Shown here in pieces: positions 1 to 11,796 of a DNA stretch of 64,000 nt (position 1 is its first letter; each line of letters opens with the position of its first letter). The notes under the pieces were generated by a model. The model ran no database searches and was not told where the DNA came from. It saw only the letters and a list, made by a program, of their open reading frames with translations. Origin of the DNA: Pontederia crassipes (Eukaryota; Streptophyta; Magnoliopsida; Commelinales; Pontederiaceae); the NCBI GenBank assembly GCA_030549335.1, contig CM060188.1:11532001-11596000 (forward strand), in the 5' to 3' direction. The position numbers and the translations under genes are program-made.

Positions 1-113
1 CTGATGCTTATTTCTCGCACACGTACAGAATGTAACAGCATTCTATATATAGTTGTGTCATCTAAACTGTAAAGAGCATAGAAGCAATATCCAATGTATT
101 AAATGCTTTATCA
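1..113 (+). repeat. 5' LTR, 3' portion only
   Basis: Bases 1-113 match 4324-4436 with four mismatches by hand alignment and end in TTTATCA directly before the primer site. A TATATATAG stretch near 45-53 is the likely LTR TATA region. The start of this LTR is outside the window. Confidence 0.93.
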
Positions 114-125
114 TGGTATCAGAGC
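114..125 (+). other. Primer-binding site (tRNA-iMet type)
   Basis: TGGTATCAGAGC lies immediately after the 5' LTR. This is the usual plant Copia primer site complementary to the 3' end of initiator tRNA-Met. Confidence 0.92.
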
Positions 126-3100
126 ATATAGTCCACTGACCTTTTCTTTTCTTTTTTTTTTCTTTCCTTTCTCACTACCTTGTTCATCATGGCATCTCCT
201 TTCTCCACTCCTTCATCCACCACCACGTCCAATACAGCTACCAACCCCTTACCTCACGTCATGCCTTCTCTCGGTCAGGTCCACCACCACCTAAGCCTGA
301 AGCTAACTCCTACCAATTATTTATTATGGAAAACCCAATTCCTTCCTTTACTCAGAAGCTTCAACTTACAAGGATTTGTCGATGGTACCAACCCATGCCC
401 ACATGAAACCTTATCAACCGTTGATCCGAATCCAGCACATGCAGAATGGCTTCAAAAGGACCAACTTCTTCTCACTTGGCTTATCTCTTCCTTATCTGAA
501 GAAGTCATTCCTCATGTCGTGGGCCTCTCCACCTCGCATGCAATTTGGGAGTCTCTGGGCAAAGCTTTTGGTTCTCCATCACAGACACGAATTTTGCAGC
601 TCCAGACTCTCCGACGTGGCTCAACGCCTGTTGCCGACTACCTTCGACAAGCTAAGCTTCTTGCGGACGACCTCGCTGTTGCTGGACATCCTATGTCAAC
701 TCCAGCATTTAATGCGATAATATTTAACAATCTTGGACCAGACTACAACGACATCGTGGAGTTGCTATCTGCTCGTTCAGACTCTGTTTATTTTCCAGAT
801 TTACACAGCATACTTTTGAGTCATGATATCCGACTCCATTCACAGGCTTCTTTCATTTCTTAGGAACCTGCTGCAAATCTTACCACTGCTTCTTCTGATT
901 ATTCAGCAAACACTTCTGCTAGATCTCGTGGCCGCGGGACTCGAAGCAGAGGACGTGGTAGCCGAGACGAGGATGGCGTGACCCATTTCCTGTCTGTGAG
1001 CACCATGGTCACATACCCTACTAGTGTGCTTTTCGTCGCCCTCCTGCACCGTCTGCTGCTGCCACTCCTCATGCATACAACATTGTGACACAGCCACCTA
1101 TGACAACCCAGACGTTACCTGCACTTGGCCAATACACCGAATGGTTTCCAGATAGCGGAGCAACACACCACGCAACACCAGATTTGCAAGCCCTCCAACA
1201 CTGTGACAATTATATAGGTTCTGAGTCTCTCCAAGTTGGTAATGGTACGCGCCTTCCTATTTCTCATCTTGGCTCATCTCTTCTATCTACCTCTCATCGT
1301 CCTCTGTCTCTAAACAATATATTACATGTTCCTTCTCTCACAAAATCATTGCTTTCTATTCAGAAATTAACTCAAGACAATAATTGTTTTGTGGAATTTC
1401 ATCCCTCTCATTTTTTTGTCAAGGACAAGCAAACGCAGTGCATCCTTCTTCAAAGCCCAGATGACCATGGCTTATACAAGCTTCGCTCCACCTGTCGCTT
1501 ACCATCAGCTCATCTCACAGAACATCCACCTCCATGGCATCTTCGTTTAGGACATCCGTCGCCTCGCATCACCAGCCAAATCCTCCGCAATAATAACCTT
1601 TGCAGCAAGCTACCCCGCACTGCTTGTACACCATGCAAGCTAAGCAAAACAACTCGGCAATATCTACCACCAACCTACACTCGCAGTCAAGAGCCGCTCC
1701 ACCTTATCTTTGCTGATGTTTGGGGGCCCGCACCTGTGCCATCCTCAGAACATCATCTTTATTTCTTGCTTTTAGTTGATGATTTTTCCAAATTTAGTTG
1801 GATATTTCCTATTCGCAAAAAGTCTGATGTAACTCAAACTTTTTTGTGTTTTCAGCTTTCTGTCGAACGTCAATTCAATTCTAAAATAAATTTTTTTTCA
1901 TACAGACTGTGGTAGCGAATTTCATCCCTCTTGCCTCACTTCGCTAAATGTGGCATTCAACCTCGATTTTCTTGTCCCCACACTCACGAACAAAATGGCG
2001 CAGCCGAGCGCAAAATTCGTCACATCGTTGAAACTTGTTTAGCCTTGTTATCTCATTCCTTCACTCCAAAAAAAATATTGGCACTATGCCTGCAAAACTA
2101 TTGTCTATCTTATTAATCATTTGCCTACCCCAATTCTACAAAATCGAACCCCCTATGAATTATTAACTCACTCCAAACCTGACTACCATTTTCTTAAAAC
2201 ATTTGGGTGTGCTGCCTTTCCATTGCTTCGTCCTTACAACCAACACAAATTTGATTATCGCTCTGCCGAATGCATTTTTCTTGGTTATCCTTCTAACTTC
2301 CATGGCTATCGGTGTCTGGATCCAGCCACAGGACACATTTATAATGCCAGGCATGTCACCTTCTTCGAAACCAAATTTCCTTTTCAAATTCTTCAAAAAT
2401 CCTCCACATCCATTCTCGGCCCACCCCCAGCACCTTCATGGCTTTCAATACCCACCATGTGGCCTCATTCACACCTCCAAACACCACGTGCCTCTTCCAC
2501 CACACCAACTTCCACAACTGTCCCACTCCCTCTTACAAAAAATCCCTCCCCAGCCACCACACTTCCTCACACTCCACCACCTGTCACCCACCTACCTCCC
2601 ATTGTAGCACCCAAACATCACATGCAACTCAGACATTTACCACATGTTAATTATCGCACACTGGCAGGAGTTAAACGCTCAAAAATTTTCCACACAACAC
2701 TTGTCCAATCCCCACCTACTTGTTTTACTACTGCAAATAAATTCTCACATTGGCGTCGAGCCATGACAGATGAAATGTCTGCTCTCATTCATAATGGCAC
2801 TTGGACTCTTGTTACTCGTGAACCCTGGATGAATGTCATAGGTTGTAAATGGGTTTTTCGCACCAAACTCAATGCAAACGGCTCCCTTGACCGATATAAA
2901 GCACGTCTCGTCGCCAAAGGTTTCCATCAACAATCGGGTATCGACTATTCTAATATATATAGTTCAGTTGTAAAGCCAACTTCCATACGTGTCATTCTCT
3001 CCCTAGCCGTCTCCCAAAATTGGACCTTACGACAGTTAGACATCAGCAATGCGTTCCTCCATGGAGATCTACATGAAGTTGTATACATTTCTCAACCTCC

Positions 3101-4245
3101 AGGATTTGTCCATACCAATTGTCCTGATTCTGTGTGCCGGTTACATAAGGCAATTTATGGACTAAAACAGTCTCCGCGTGCTTGGTTTCAGAAGTTACAA
3201 TCTGCACTCGAGTCTTTTGGCTTCACTCCATCAATTGCATATGCTTCACTTTTTGTTTACCATCACAATAATATTTTATTATATGTTTTGGTCTATGTGG
3301 ATGATCTCATTTTGACAAGCAACAACTCTAGCATGATTCAGAAAGTTATTTAGCATCTCAAGACTTTGTTTGCTATCAAAGACCTCGGCCAACTCCACTT
3401 CTTCCTTGGCATTGAAGTCCTTTATCAACAACAAGGTCTTCTTCTCTCTCAAAAGAAGTACATCATGGATATATTAAAGCGCTCCCACATGTTGAATGCC
3501 AAGCCTGCCACCTCTCCAATGTCATTGACCCTCAAGCTCCATGAAGTTGCGTCTCTTGCTTATAACAATCCGCAACAATATCGAAGCATTGTTGGCGCCC
3601 TTCAATATGTCACGATTACTATACCAGAAATTGCCTTTGCTGTAAACACTGTCTGCCAGTATATGCACCAACCATGTGATGTTCATTGGCAAGCTGTTAA
3701 ACGAATTCTTCGTTACTTAAAAGGTTCTGCTGACCTTGGGCTTCACATCTCACCTTCGTCGACCCCAAGTTTGCAATCTTTTTCAGACGCTGATTGGACC
3801 GGTTGTGCACGCGATCGCAAATCAATCGGAGGCTACACAATATTCTTTGGAAAAAATCTTATCTCTTGGTCCACCCGAAAGCAGAGAACCATTTCTCGCT
3901 CATCAACTGAATCAAAATATAAATCACTCGCAGACACAACTGCAGAGCTTATCTAGTTGCGCTCTCTTCTATTCGAGCTCAAATACCCGACTCCGCCTCC
4001 GCTGCTATGGTGCGATAATATTGGAGTAACGTATTTGTCTGCCAACCCTATTTTCCATGCCCGTATGAAACACATCGAAGTATATTACCATTTTGTACGT
4101 GATGAAGTTGCCAACAAACGTTTATACGTTCACTTTATATCCTCCAAAGACGATATTACAGATTTGATGACAAAACCCATTAGTGGCAATCATTTTCAGT
4201 TTCTTGTCAGCAAGCTACGCCTTAAACATCGGGACGGCTTCGCTT

Positions 4246-4252
4246 GAGGGGG
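4246..4252 (+). other. Polypurine tract
   Basis: GAGGGGG lies two bases before the 3' LTR that begins TGTTAGAGC. This is the expected plus-strand priming site. Confidence 0.8.
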
Positions 4253-4254
4253 CG

Positions 4255-4436
4255 TGTTAGAGCACATAAGAATCGCTCAACACAATTGCAACGTGTCCCA
4301 CCTTACTCGGCACTTACAATTCTCTGATGCTTATTTCTCGCGCACGTACAGAATGTAACAGCATGCTATATATAGTTGTGTCATGTAAACTGTAAAGAGC
4401 AGAGAAGCAATATCCAATGTATTAAATGCTTTATCA
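4255..4436 (+). repeat. 3' LTR of the Copia element (182 bp)
   Basis: Starts TGTTAGAGC and ends TTTATCA, with the TG...CA ends of an LTR. Its last 113 bases match window bases 1-113. The sequence after it (from 4437) continues an antisense Copia gag that is also found uninterrupted at 18,082, so the outer boundary is well placed. Confidence 0.93.
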
Positions 4437-6909
4437 ATAGCATTTCACTTTACTTATATCTGCTTTGTCGTCACATTTTGGCCTTGGGCTTTCTTTTGTC
4501 TAGCATCTCCGTTCAATTTATTTGGTTGCAACTTATGCGACCAATTTCTCTTGAATTGGGAATCAACTTTTTGTTCACCGTTTTGAGCAACTAATGCTTC
4601 AAATGATTCATTTATGGTTTGAAGGGTCTCACCCTTAATTTCAACGTGACGAGCAACTTGACCAAAAGTTTTGACACTTTCTTGTGCATAAAGTTACAAC
4701 GCATGTGTTCCCAACTTCTAGGAAGAGAGTAGATTAGAGCTTGCACATGTTGCTCGTCATTGAGCACTTTCCCGTATTCTTGAGTTTACGAATACACTTC
4801 TTGGACATGCTTCCTCATCCTATAATTTGGTCGCTTCCGATAAGAGCCAAATTTGACCGTGAGTATCTGGAGCTCGATGGTCGTGGTGACCCATACTTAT
4901 TACGGAGCGTTGTTCACATTTTGAATATTGTCTTATAAATTTCGAATTCGCACAAAAGAGAATTGCTCATCGTGCTCAACAACGTAATGCGAGCAATACG
5001 ATTCTTTTTTGACATATGCCTCCATGTCCATATGACGTTGGGCATTATTTTCATGTGCGGGTTCTTTGACAACATGGTTAATGATCTTCAAGATCTCTTG
5101 TTCTTCTAAGAGATATTAGACCTTACCGTGCCAGATATTATAATTATGGCTATTGAGCCTTTTATTCTTGTTTAGGTCAACAATGATTGTTTTGGACGTC
5201 ATGGTCTACTTTGGTCACAAAAATAAGAGAAATCCTATAACTTGTTTGCAAAAACATAAATAATGAAATAATAATCATGAAGCAGTGACATCAAGAGGTT
5301 GTTATACTCGCACTCATCTCTCACTATCTCCAAGAGATATTATCATTAATTATTTTAAGAATGCAACAAAATTAATCTAAATGTTTAAATTTTGAATTAA
5401 CATATAATTAAAAATTTTCTACCCTATACATTTTGAATCAACTTATAATTCAAAATCACCGAAATTAATTTCGTGTAGCGCACCAAATTATTTCTAATTA
5501 CCAGGACAATCAGGAGTAATGCAACGGGGGCTCTTCCCCGAAGGGTGACAATTAAATAATCATGCACTATCCTTCACCTGAGCATCACATCAGAAAAAAT
5601 TTCGCTACCACTCAATAGACATTGATTATTATGACAATATTTGAATTTTAAGGTGCCTTAGTCATATAAAAGATCTTTAATTACATATAGTTTGTATAAC
5701 TAGACCAACTAATTAGTTTTTATTATATGCTTGCATGAAACATTTATTTCAGCACATAGCCAAAAAGAATATTATATTACATGTTAATTAATTCTCACAA
5801 AAAATTAATTTTAATTTCAAATCAAAACAATTTGAAATTCTAGACAATTATCATGCTTAATAAAATTAGACATACCAATTTTAAATTCAAATTCACAATT
5901 TTAACATATAGTCAAAATTATAGGAAGACAATTATTTTCAATAAAATTTTACACATACCAATTTTGAATTTAAATTCAAATTTCAAAATTTTCAAAATGT
6001 CCTCCATAATTGAATTTAGATCAAAGCAATGAATATCATTATGACATACATAAATGGCAATATTTATTTCATGCCAACTAACACATTTATTATGCATCAT
6101 TTGTGATTGACATGCAAATCTAAATAAATCAATTATACTAAATCAACGAATGCTTTTTAATAGCGTTAAATTGCATTCAATATTTAAGAAAAAATTTCTA
6201 AGGAAAAAACATATTTTTTTCTAATTTTCTGAAATTTTAAAATAAATATTTTCTATTTTCTAATTATTTTAATATTCAAGTGAAAATAAAAAAAAGAAAA
6301 CTATTTGTCAAGCCTCTTAGGTGGTCATATGGTGTAACACCTTAGCATTCATATTGGGTCATCCCAAAAGGCTTGTGCCTACTTGAATAATTCTTCTTTT
6401 TTTTACTGCAGCGCATTCAAAAAAAATCAAAAATATTGTCAAAATATTAAAATAAATCAGTAAAAATATATGGTTTAGGTTCATACATAATATATTTATG
6501 ATGACCATTTTGTCCCTCGATTATGGTCATACAACTGAGATGTGTAAATCCCAAAAATAATAAGAAATATTTTTTTCGACATAATCACGAGTTCGAAAAA
6601 AAATCTCTAATGCTAATGTAGGATTTATAGCATATATAAATTATAGAGGTTGCAGAATATCTCTTGCAATGGAAGCGGATCACCGGGACTTTTCCATAAA
6701 CACTTGACGGACGCGCTTGTATCACGGGATTGGGATCGAATCTCGAGAGAATGGAACACTTTGGCACATCACAAGTACCTCTAGATGAACATACATAAAA
6801 GCATGACTTGGACCTTTGGTATTAGTCTCTTTTTATAGGCGAGGGGGCGTATCACATGCACATTAACGTTGATTGTGCATCACGCAATATGCGTGATTGC
6901 ATATATTAC
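4437..6909 (-). mobile_element. Old antisense Copia fossil, copy A (gag to 5' LTR)
   Basis: Read on the minus strand this is the 5' part of an old Copia element. An LTR begins beyond the foldback insertion near 9,170 and ends at 6617. A degenerate primer site follows at 6604-6616, then a long leader, then gag starting near 5202 with an MTSKTII-like N-terminus and continuing to 4437. There the young Copia element interrupts it; the rest is left of the window. An LTR TATA box (TATAAAA on the minus strand) lies at 6831-6837. It is heavily broken, with many breaks. It is homologous to 18,082-20,606 (copy B). Confidence 0.8.
6604..6616 (-). other. Degenerate primer-binding site, copy A
   Basis: On the minus strand TTAGCATTAGAGA follows the LTR end TACA. 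The same place in copy B reads TTGGTAACAGAGA, closer to the initiator tRNA-Met primer site. Confidence 0.6.
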
Positions 6910-9007
6910 GGAAAAATTACACCAAATACCCTCCAACTTTAAGATTTTCTCAATGATACCCTCCAACTTCATTTTGTAACACAAATGTCAATATTGTAAG
7001 ATCCGACTCGGCCATCGACCTGGATTGTCTAACGGGTCAGGTCAAACCGGTTGGACTGGGTGTCGGACCGGGTAATATGAATTAATAAAAAATAAAATAA
7101 GTTCAAGTGACTATTATCATATTATTAATATCTAATATATTATTTAGCAAGAATATAATCTAATATAATAAAATAATTCAGATCAAATAATATAACAAAG
7201 TAAGTATAAATTAAATCATCAATTGAATATTTTCTAAAAAAAATCTTTTGAGTAATTATAAAAAAATAAAGATATTAATGAAATTTTATATATGTGATAA
7301 AGAAGAATATTGAAATATAAACTCAAGTGTATATATATATGATATTCTAAAAAAATTAATAATTTTTGTACATTTTTTTTACATTTTACAACTTGACCCG
7401 ACCGGGTCGACCAAACCCGTTGGGTCGGTCGGTTGAACCCAGGTTTTGACTGGGTCAAAGCAGGTCAACACCATGGACGGGCTTGGAATGACCCGTGAGC
7501 CGTTTTAGTGTCCGGACATCGCTCCAGGGTCTTACAACACTGCTTTTAACTCATTTCACGCGATGACCTCTTTACTTGGGACAGACGGTCTCTCGGTTTA
7601 CCATCGATTTGACGTTCATGTGGTCATCTTCTCTCTCCTCCATGCAAATAACGTGGCATGCTCCGACGTGGCACTTAAAATTACACCAAATGTCCTCCAA
7701 CTTTAAGATTCGCTCAGCTTAACCTCCAACTTCACTTTGTAATACCAATGCCCTCCATCTTTTAATCCATTTCACCTGATGTCCTCTTTACCTGGGACGA
7801 GCGGTCTCCCAATTTCTTGTTGACGTGGCATCCACATGGCCATCTGCTCTCTCCTCCATGCAAATAGCCGTCTAACATGGCACCATATATTAAATCATCT
7901 TACTTACCGTATGTTGACCCATTCCTATTGAATTATTTCCTTATTTCTCCCTTTGTCGTTGTTCGCGTGAAACCTCCTTTGCCGTTCGCTCTCCTTCGTT
8001 GTTCGCCGCCTTTATCGTTCGCCGACCGTCGCCTTCGCCCAAGTGTCATTTTTCGTTCGCGTTCTCCATGGTCCACTATTATGATTCATCGCGCAAGGGT
8101 TGTCGAAACATGAGAGGGCGAAAGATGAAACACCGCGAGGAAGAAGGGTCACATTCTCTGCTTTCCGGTATGTAGATTCGTTTATATACTTTCATGCGTT
8201 GGATATATATATTGTCAAGTTGTTGTGGTATATAAACAAATTTACATACCGAAAAGAAGAGGACGTCGACGACCCTTCTTCCTCGCGGTGTTTCATCTTT
8301 CTCCATCCCGTGATTTGACAACCCTTGCGCGATGAATCCTAACAGTGGATGACGGTGAACATGAACGGACAGCGCCGTTTGGGCAAAGGCGATGGTCGAC
8401 GAACGATGAAGGAGACGAACAATGAAGAAGAGCGAACGGCGAAGGAGGTTTCACTCTAACGACGACAAAGGGAGAAATAAAGAAATAATTTGACAATGAG
8501 TGAGTCAACTTACGATAAGTAAGAGGGTGGTTTAATATGTGGCGCCACGACAGAGTATGCCACGTCGGAGCATGCCATGTCGGACGACTATTTGCGTGGA
8601 AGAGAGAGGAGATGGTCACATGAATGTCACGTCGACGGAAAATCAGGAGACCGCCTGTCCTAGGTAAAGAGGGCATCGGGTGAAACGAGTCAAAAGATGG
8701 AGGGCATTGATGTTATAAAGTGAAGTTGGAGAGTATATCTGAGCAAACCTTAAAGTTGGAGGGCATTTGGTGTAATTTTAAGTGTCACGTCGGAGCATTC
8801 CACGTCTGACGACTATTTGCGTGGAGGAGAGAGGAGATGACCACGTGGACGCCACGTCGACCGAAAATTGAGAGACCGTATGTCTTAGGTAAAGAGGGTA
8901 TCGGGTGAAACGAGTTAAAAGATTGATGACATTTGTGTTAGAAAGTGAAGTTGGAGGATATCGTTGAGCAAATTTTAAAGTTGGAGAGTATTTTGTGTAA
9001 TTTTTCT
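6910..9007. mobile_element. Foldback Mutator-like TIR element (~2.1 kb) with doubled end units
   Basis: The whole element is one large imperfect inverted repeat. The left arm starts GGAAAAATTACACCAAAT and the right arm ends with its complement, ATTTTTCT. The arms meet near 8,195. Each arm holds the end unit twice in tandem (left from 6910 and from ~7,676; right ending ~8,782 and 9007). It is flanked by a 10-bp direct repeat, CATATATTAC (6900-6909) and CATATATCAC (9008-9017), one mismatch. A 9-11-bp duplication is typical of Mutator-like elements. Copy B shows the uninterrupted sequence. No transposase is seen; the open frames inside are palindrome by-products. A ~545-bp element lies inside the left arm. 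Confidence 0.85.
6994..7538. mobile_element. Short TIR element, TTGTAAGA family, inside the foldback
   Basis: Starts TTGTAAGATCC and ends GGGTCTTACAA, an ~11-bp terminal inverted repeat with one mismatch. It interrupts the left arm only: the matching right-arm sequence near 8,905-8,950 runs straight through. The ends are GC-rich with runs such as GGTCAGGTCAAACC, and the core is AT-rich. No coding sequence is seen. Homologous copies lie at 10,625-10,797 (partial) and 11,259-11,796. Its target-site duplication could not be resolved. Confidence 0.7.
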
Positions 9008-9172
9008 CATATATCACGCACTATTAATGTTGATTGTGCATCATGTGTGATTGTTCACATCACACGCCATTGATGTTGATTGGGCATCACATGATATGCG
9101 TCTTAGGGAAGACAACAACCACATGTTGTAGGTGGGTCACACACATGACCCACCAATGCCAAACGTGGGCAT
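9008..9172 (-). repeat. Remainder of the copy A Copia LTR (U3 repeats)
   Basis: Right of the foldback the LTR sequence resumes with TGATTGTGCATCA-type units that match the tandem U3 units of copy B (20,457-20,605). After GATATGCGTCTT the two copies differ for about 50-70 bases before a shared join at ACCTCTTGAAGCG, so the outer LTR end is not resolved. Confidence 0.6.
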
Positions 9173-9845
9173 ACCTCTTGAAGCGAAACTCCATGGAATT
9201 CTCGCCGGCCTTGATCGCCTTTGGGACCCAGGCGCCAAGCATATAATTGCCAAGTGTGATTGCTTGGATGCCACAAACCTTGCCTCCAACCGCATCCCTA
9301 TGGCCCCACATATCGCTGCCCTTGTTGCGGCCATCCACACATGCCTAACTCGCTAGTGGGATGTCATCCTGCGGCATGTGCAACGCGAAGCAAACATGGG
9401 CGTTGAATGGCTCTCTAAAACTTCTTTCGGGCTATACGGCAGAAGCTCCACCCTCGTCTGCCCCCAAAGCTTGGGGCGTGTACTCTTGGAGACATCATCG
9501 GCATCTCTGTGCCTAGTGCACCTGATTGAGAACTTCTTTTCCTTTGCAGTTTGCATAGTTTTTTTTATTTCTTGTAGCACTCTCCCGGGCCTCAACCTTT
9601 TCTTCCATCAGAAGAAAACTAGGTTCACGATTTGTGAAATGCAATTCACGTCCAAAAAGTGAGAGTATAATTTCATATATGGCTGATATCATTTATTTCA
9701 TTGCAATGATTACTTATATTGTTATTTATAAATTATAAAGTTATAATTATAATTGTAATATTGTTTTCGACCATGATTCTGTGTCATTTTGTGCTTTACA
9801 CAAACACGGTTATGCCATGTGTTATGATTTATGTACCTTGTGCTC
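9173..9845 (+). pseudogene. RNase H-like (RVT_3) LINE or gene fragment, copy A
   Basis: Plus-strand translation from ACCTCTTGAAGCG gives LEAKLHGILAGLDRLWDPG, then IIAKCDCLDATNL, then RHVQREANMGVEWLSK. This is the C-terminal half of the RNase H-like domain of plant non-LTR retrotransposons (E-helix, D strand, and a final HVxREAN-xxAxxLAK-type motif). The first catalytic strand is missing, so it is truncated at the 5' side, and a stop lies between the two halves. A matching fragment lies in copy B with the same neighbour and orientation. The AT-rich tail after ~9,660 is also shared with copy B, up to 9845. Confidence 0.7.
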
Positions 9846-10122
9846 ATATGCTGTGATTATGGATTTTGTCAATATCATTTTTGTGCTTCTTTATTAACAA
9901 GTCAGTGATACCTATGTTAAATCTAGAATAAAAATCATACAAAGATACATATTTAAAGTAAATAAAGTAAAAAATGAAAACTGTGAATCATTATAATTAT
10001 GAATTATTTATCTATATAATTAAATTATTATTTATTGGTTAGGATAAATAATAAAACTATGATTATAGGGCTCAACTCAATGTACAACGAATCTCAAAGG
10101 TCTCAGCTGTAAAATTTATACT
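9846..10122. other. AT-rich spacer, nothing recognised
   Basis: The sequence departs from copy B here and runs to the start of the tandem duplication. I see no gene, RNA or element end in it. Confidence 0.5.
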
Positions 10123-11428
10123 TCGATATGAGAGCTATTATAGTGTACATTTATACTTTCATATGATAAATTGTTAAGTGAATTTTTTTATATTGAGACA
10201 TTTATAATCAATTGATAGCTTGTAACCATAATTGATCATTCATAATATGTTAATATGTCCACATTGCTAAAATAGAAGAACTTAGATGTGATAATACTGA
10301 AACGAATTATTAAATATAACTGATTGATAATCGAGAATTGTGAATAATTTAAAATTATTAATCCATTAATAATTTGAGGTAAATGTGATTGATTAATGGT
10401 AACTTATTAAAATTGATAATTGAGATTGTTAACTTCACATGCAGAGGACAAGCTAATTTGTAATAAGTTGGTAGATAAATACGATGGCCACAAAGTAGAG
10501 ATGAACTTTCGTGCCATGTCTGACGGTCCCCGAATTGGTCAAATCAAATTTGACCATGCTTCGAGTCAATGTTGGGTCAGCACGGACCGAAATTGTACTC
10601 TGTGGAATTATGCCGAAAGCAATATTATAAGATCCAACCCAGCCATGGCCGATTTGATTAGATCAAATCAAATGATCGGATTGGATAATATAAATTAATA
10701 AAAAATAAAAAAAGTTAAAGATATTATTATAATATTATTAAATATATAATACATTATTCAACAAAAATATAGTATAATAAAGTAAAAATAATAATTCTCG
10801 ATATGAGAGCTATTATAGTGTACATTTATACTTCCATAGGATAAATTGTTAAGTGAGTTTTTTATATTGAGACATTTATAATCATTTGATAACTTGTAAC
10901 CATAATTGATCATTCATAATATGTTAATATGCCCACATTGCTAAAATAGAAGAACTTTGATGTGATAATACTGAAGCGACTTATTAATTATAATTGATTG
11001 ATAATCGAGACTTGTGAATAATTTAAAATTATTAATCCATTAATAATTGAGGTAAATGTGATTGATTAATGATAACTTATTAAAATTGATAATTGAAATT
11101 ATTAACTTCACATGCGGAGCACAAGCTAATTTGTAATAAGTTGGTAGATAAATATGGACGGTCCCGGACTAGTCAAATCAAATTTGACCATGCTTCAAGT
11201 CAATGTTGGGCTGGCATGACCCGAAATCGTATTGTGTGGAATTATGCTGAAAGCAATATTATAAGACCCAACTCAGGCATCACCGATTTGATCAGATCGA
11301 ATCAAATGATCGGATTGGATAACATAAATTAATAAAAAAAATAAAAAAAGTTAAAGATATTATTATAATATTATTAAATATATAATATCTTATTTTAAAA
11401 AATATTATAATAAAGTAAAAAATAATTC
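10123..11428. repeat. Direct tandem duplication, units of ~675 and ~631 bp
   Basis: The sequence beginning TCGATATGAGAGCTATTA at 10,123 recurs at 10,798 and runs in parallel to about 11,428. The units differ by scattered substitutions and by a stretch near 10,485-10,520 present only in the first. Each unit ends inside the left part of a TTGTAAGA-family element, so unit 1 carries a truncated copy (10,625-10,797) and unit 2 continues into a full-length one. This looks like unequal exchange or slippage after that element had inserted. Confidence 0.8.
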
Positions 11429-11796
11429 AAATAAGTTATATAATAAAGTAACATAAATTAAGTCATCAATCAAATGTTGCTAAATAAAAAATCTTGTGAG
11501 GTAGTTATAAATAAAAAAAATATTATATATGTGACAAGGAGGACATTGAAGTATACATTTCAAATATATCTATCTATATATATATATAATATGTGTAAAT
11601 TTTTTAATAATTTTTATGTTTCAATTTTTGTTTATTTTAGAACTTGATCTCATCGCGGGCCGCACAAACCACCTGCTAATATCCATAAATGATTTGACCA
11701 ACTTAACCAGGTCAAAACTAGTCAAATTCTTTTCCGGATTTCATTCGACCTACGGGCCGTTTTAAGCTCAGGATATCATCCGGTGGGATGGACAAC
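11259..11796. mobile_element. TTGTAAGA-family short element, diverged copy
   Basis: Homologous along its length to 6994-7538: it starts TTATAAGACCC, has the same AT-rich core (ATTAATAAAAA, GTCATCAAT and GTGACAAGGAGGACATTGAA motifs) and the same GC-rich end with GGGCCGTTTTA. The length (~538 bp) is close to the other copy. The ends are eroded, and no coding sequence is seen. Confidence 0.6.

Larger units (their letters stand above)
1..4436 (+). mobile_element. Copia LTR retrotransposon, Ale/Retrofit-like, broken
   Basis: Fossil Copia element lacking only the first ~69 bases of its 5' LTR, which lie left of the window. In order it has a 5' LTR end, a tRNA-iMet primer site, gag (about 190-860), protease with a W-x-x-DSGATHH motif (about 1140-1210), integrase (about 1690-2150), reverse transcriptase with YVDDLIL (about 2750-3330), RNase H (about 3770-4200), a polypurine tract and a 3' LTR. 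This is the Copia domain order. The small size (~4.5 kb), 182-bp LTR and protease motif suggest the Ale/Retrofit lineage. The coding region is broken in about five places. The LTRs differ at 4 of 113 comparable bases, which suggests roughly 1-2 million years if a plant rate near 1.3e-8 per site per year applies. It lies inside an older antisense Copia gag. Confidence 0.95.

Noticed and set aside
7877-8676. Mirror-image open frames on both strands around 8,000-8,600
   Set aside because: They are translations of the two arms of the foldback palindrome; the similarity between them is a by-product of the inverted repeat.
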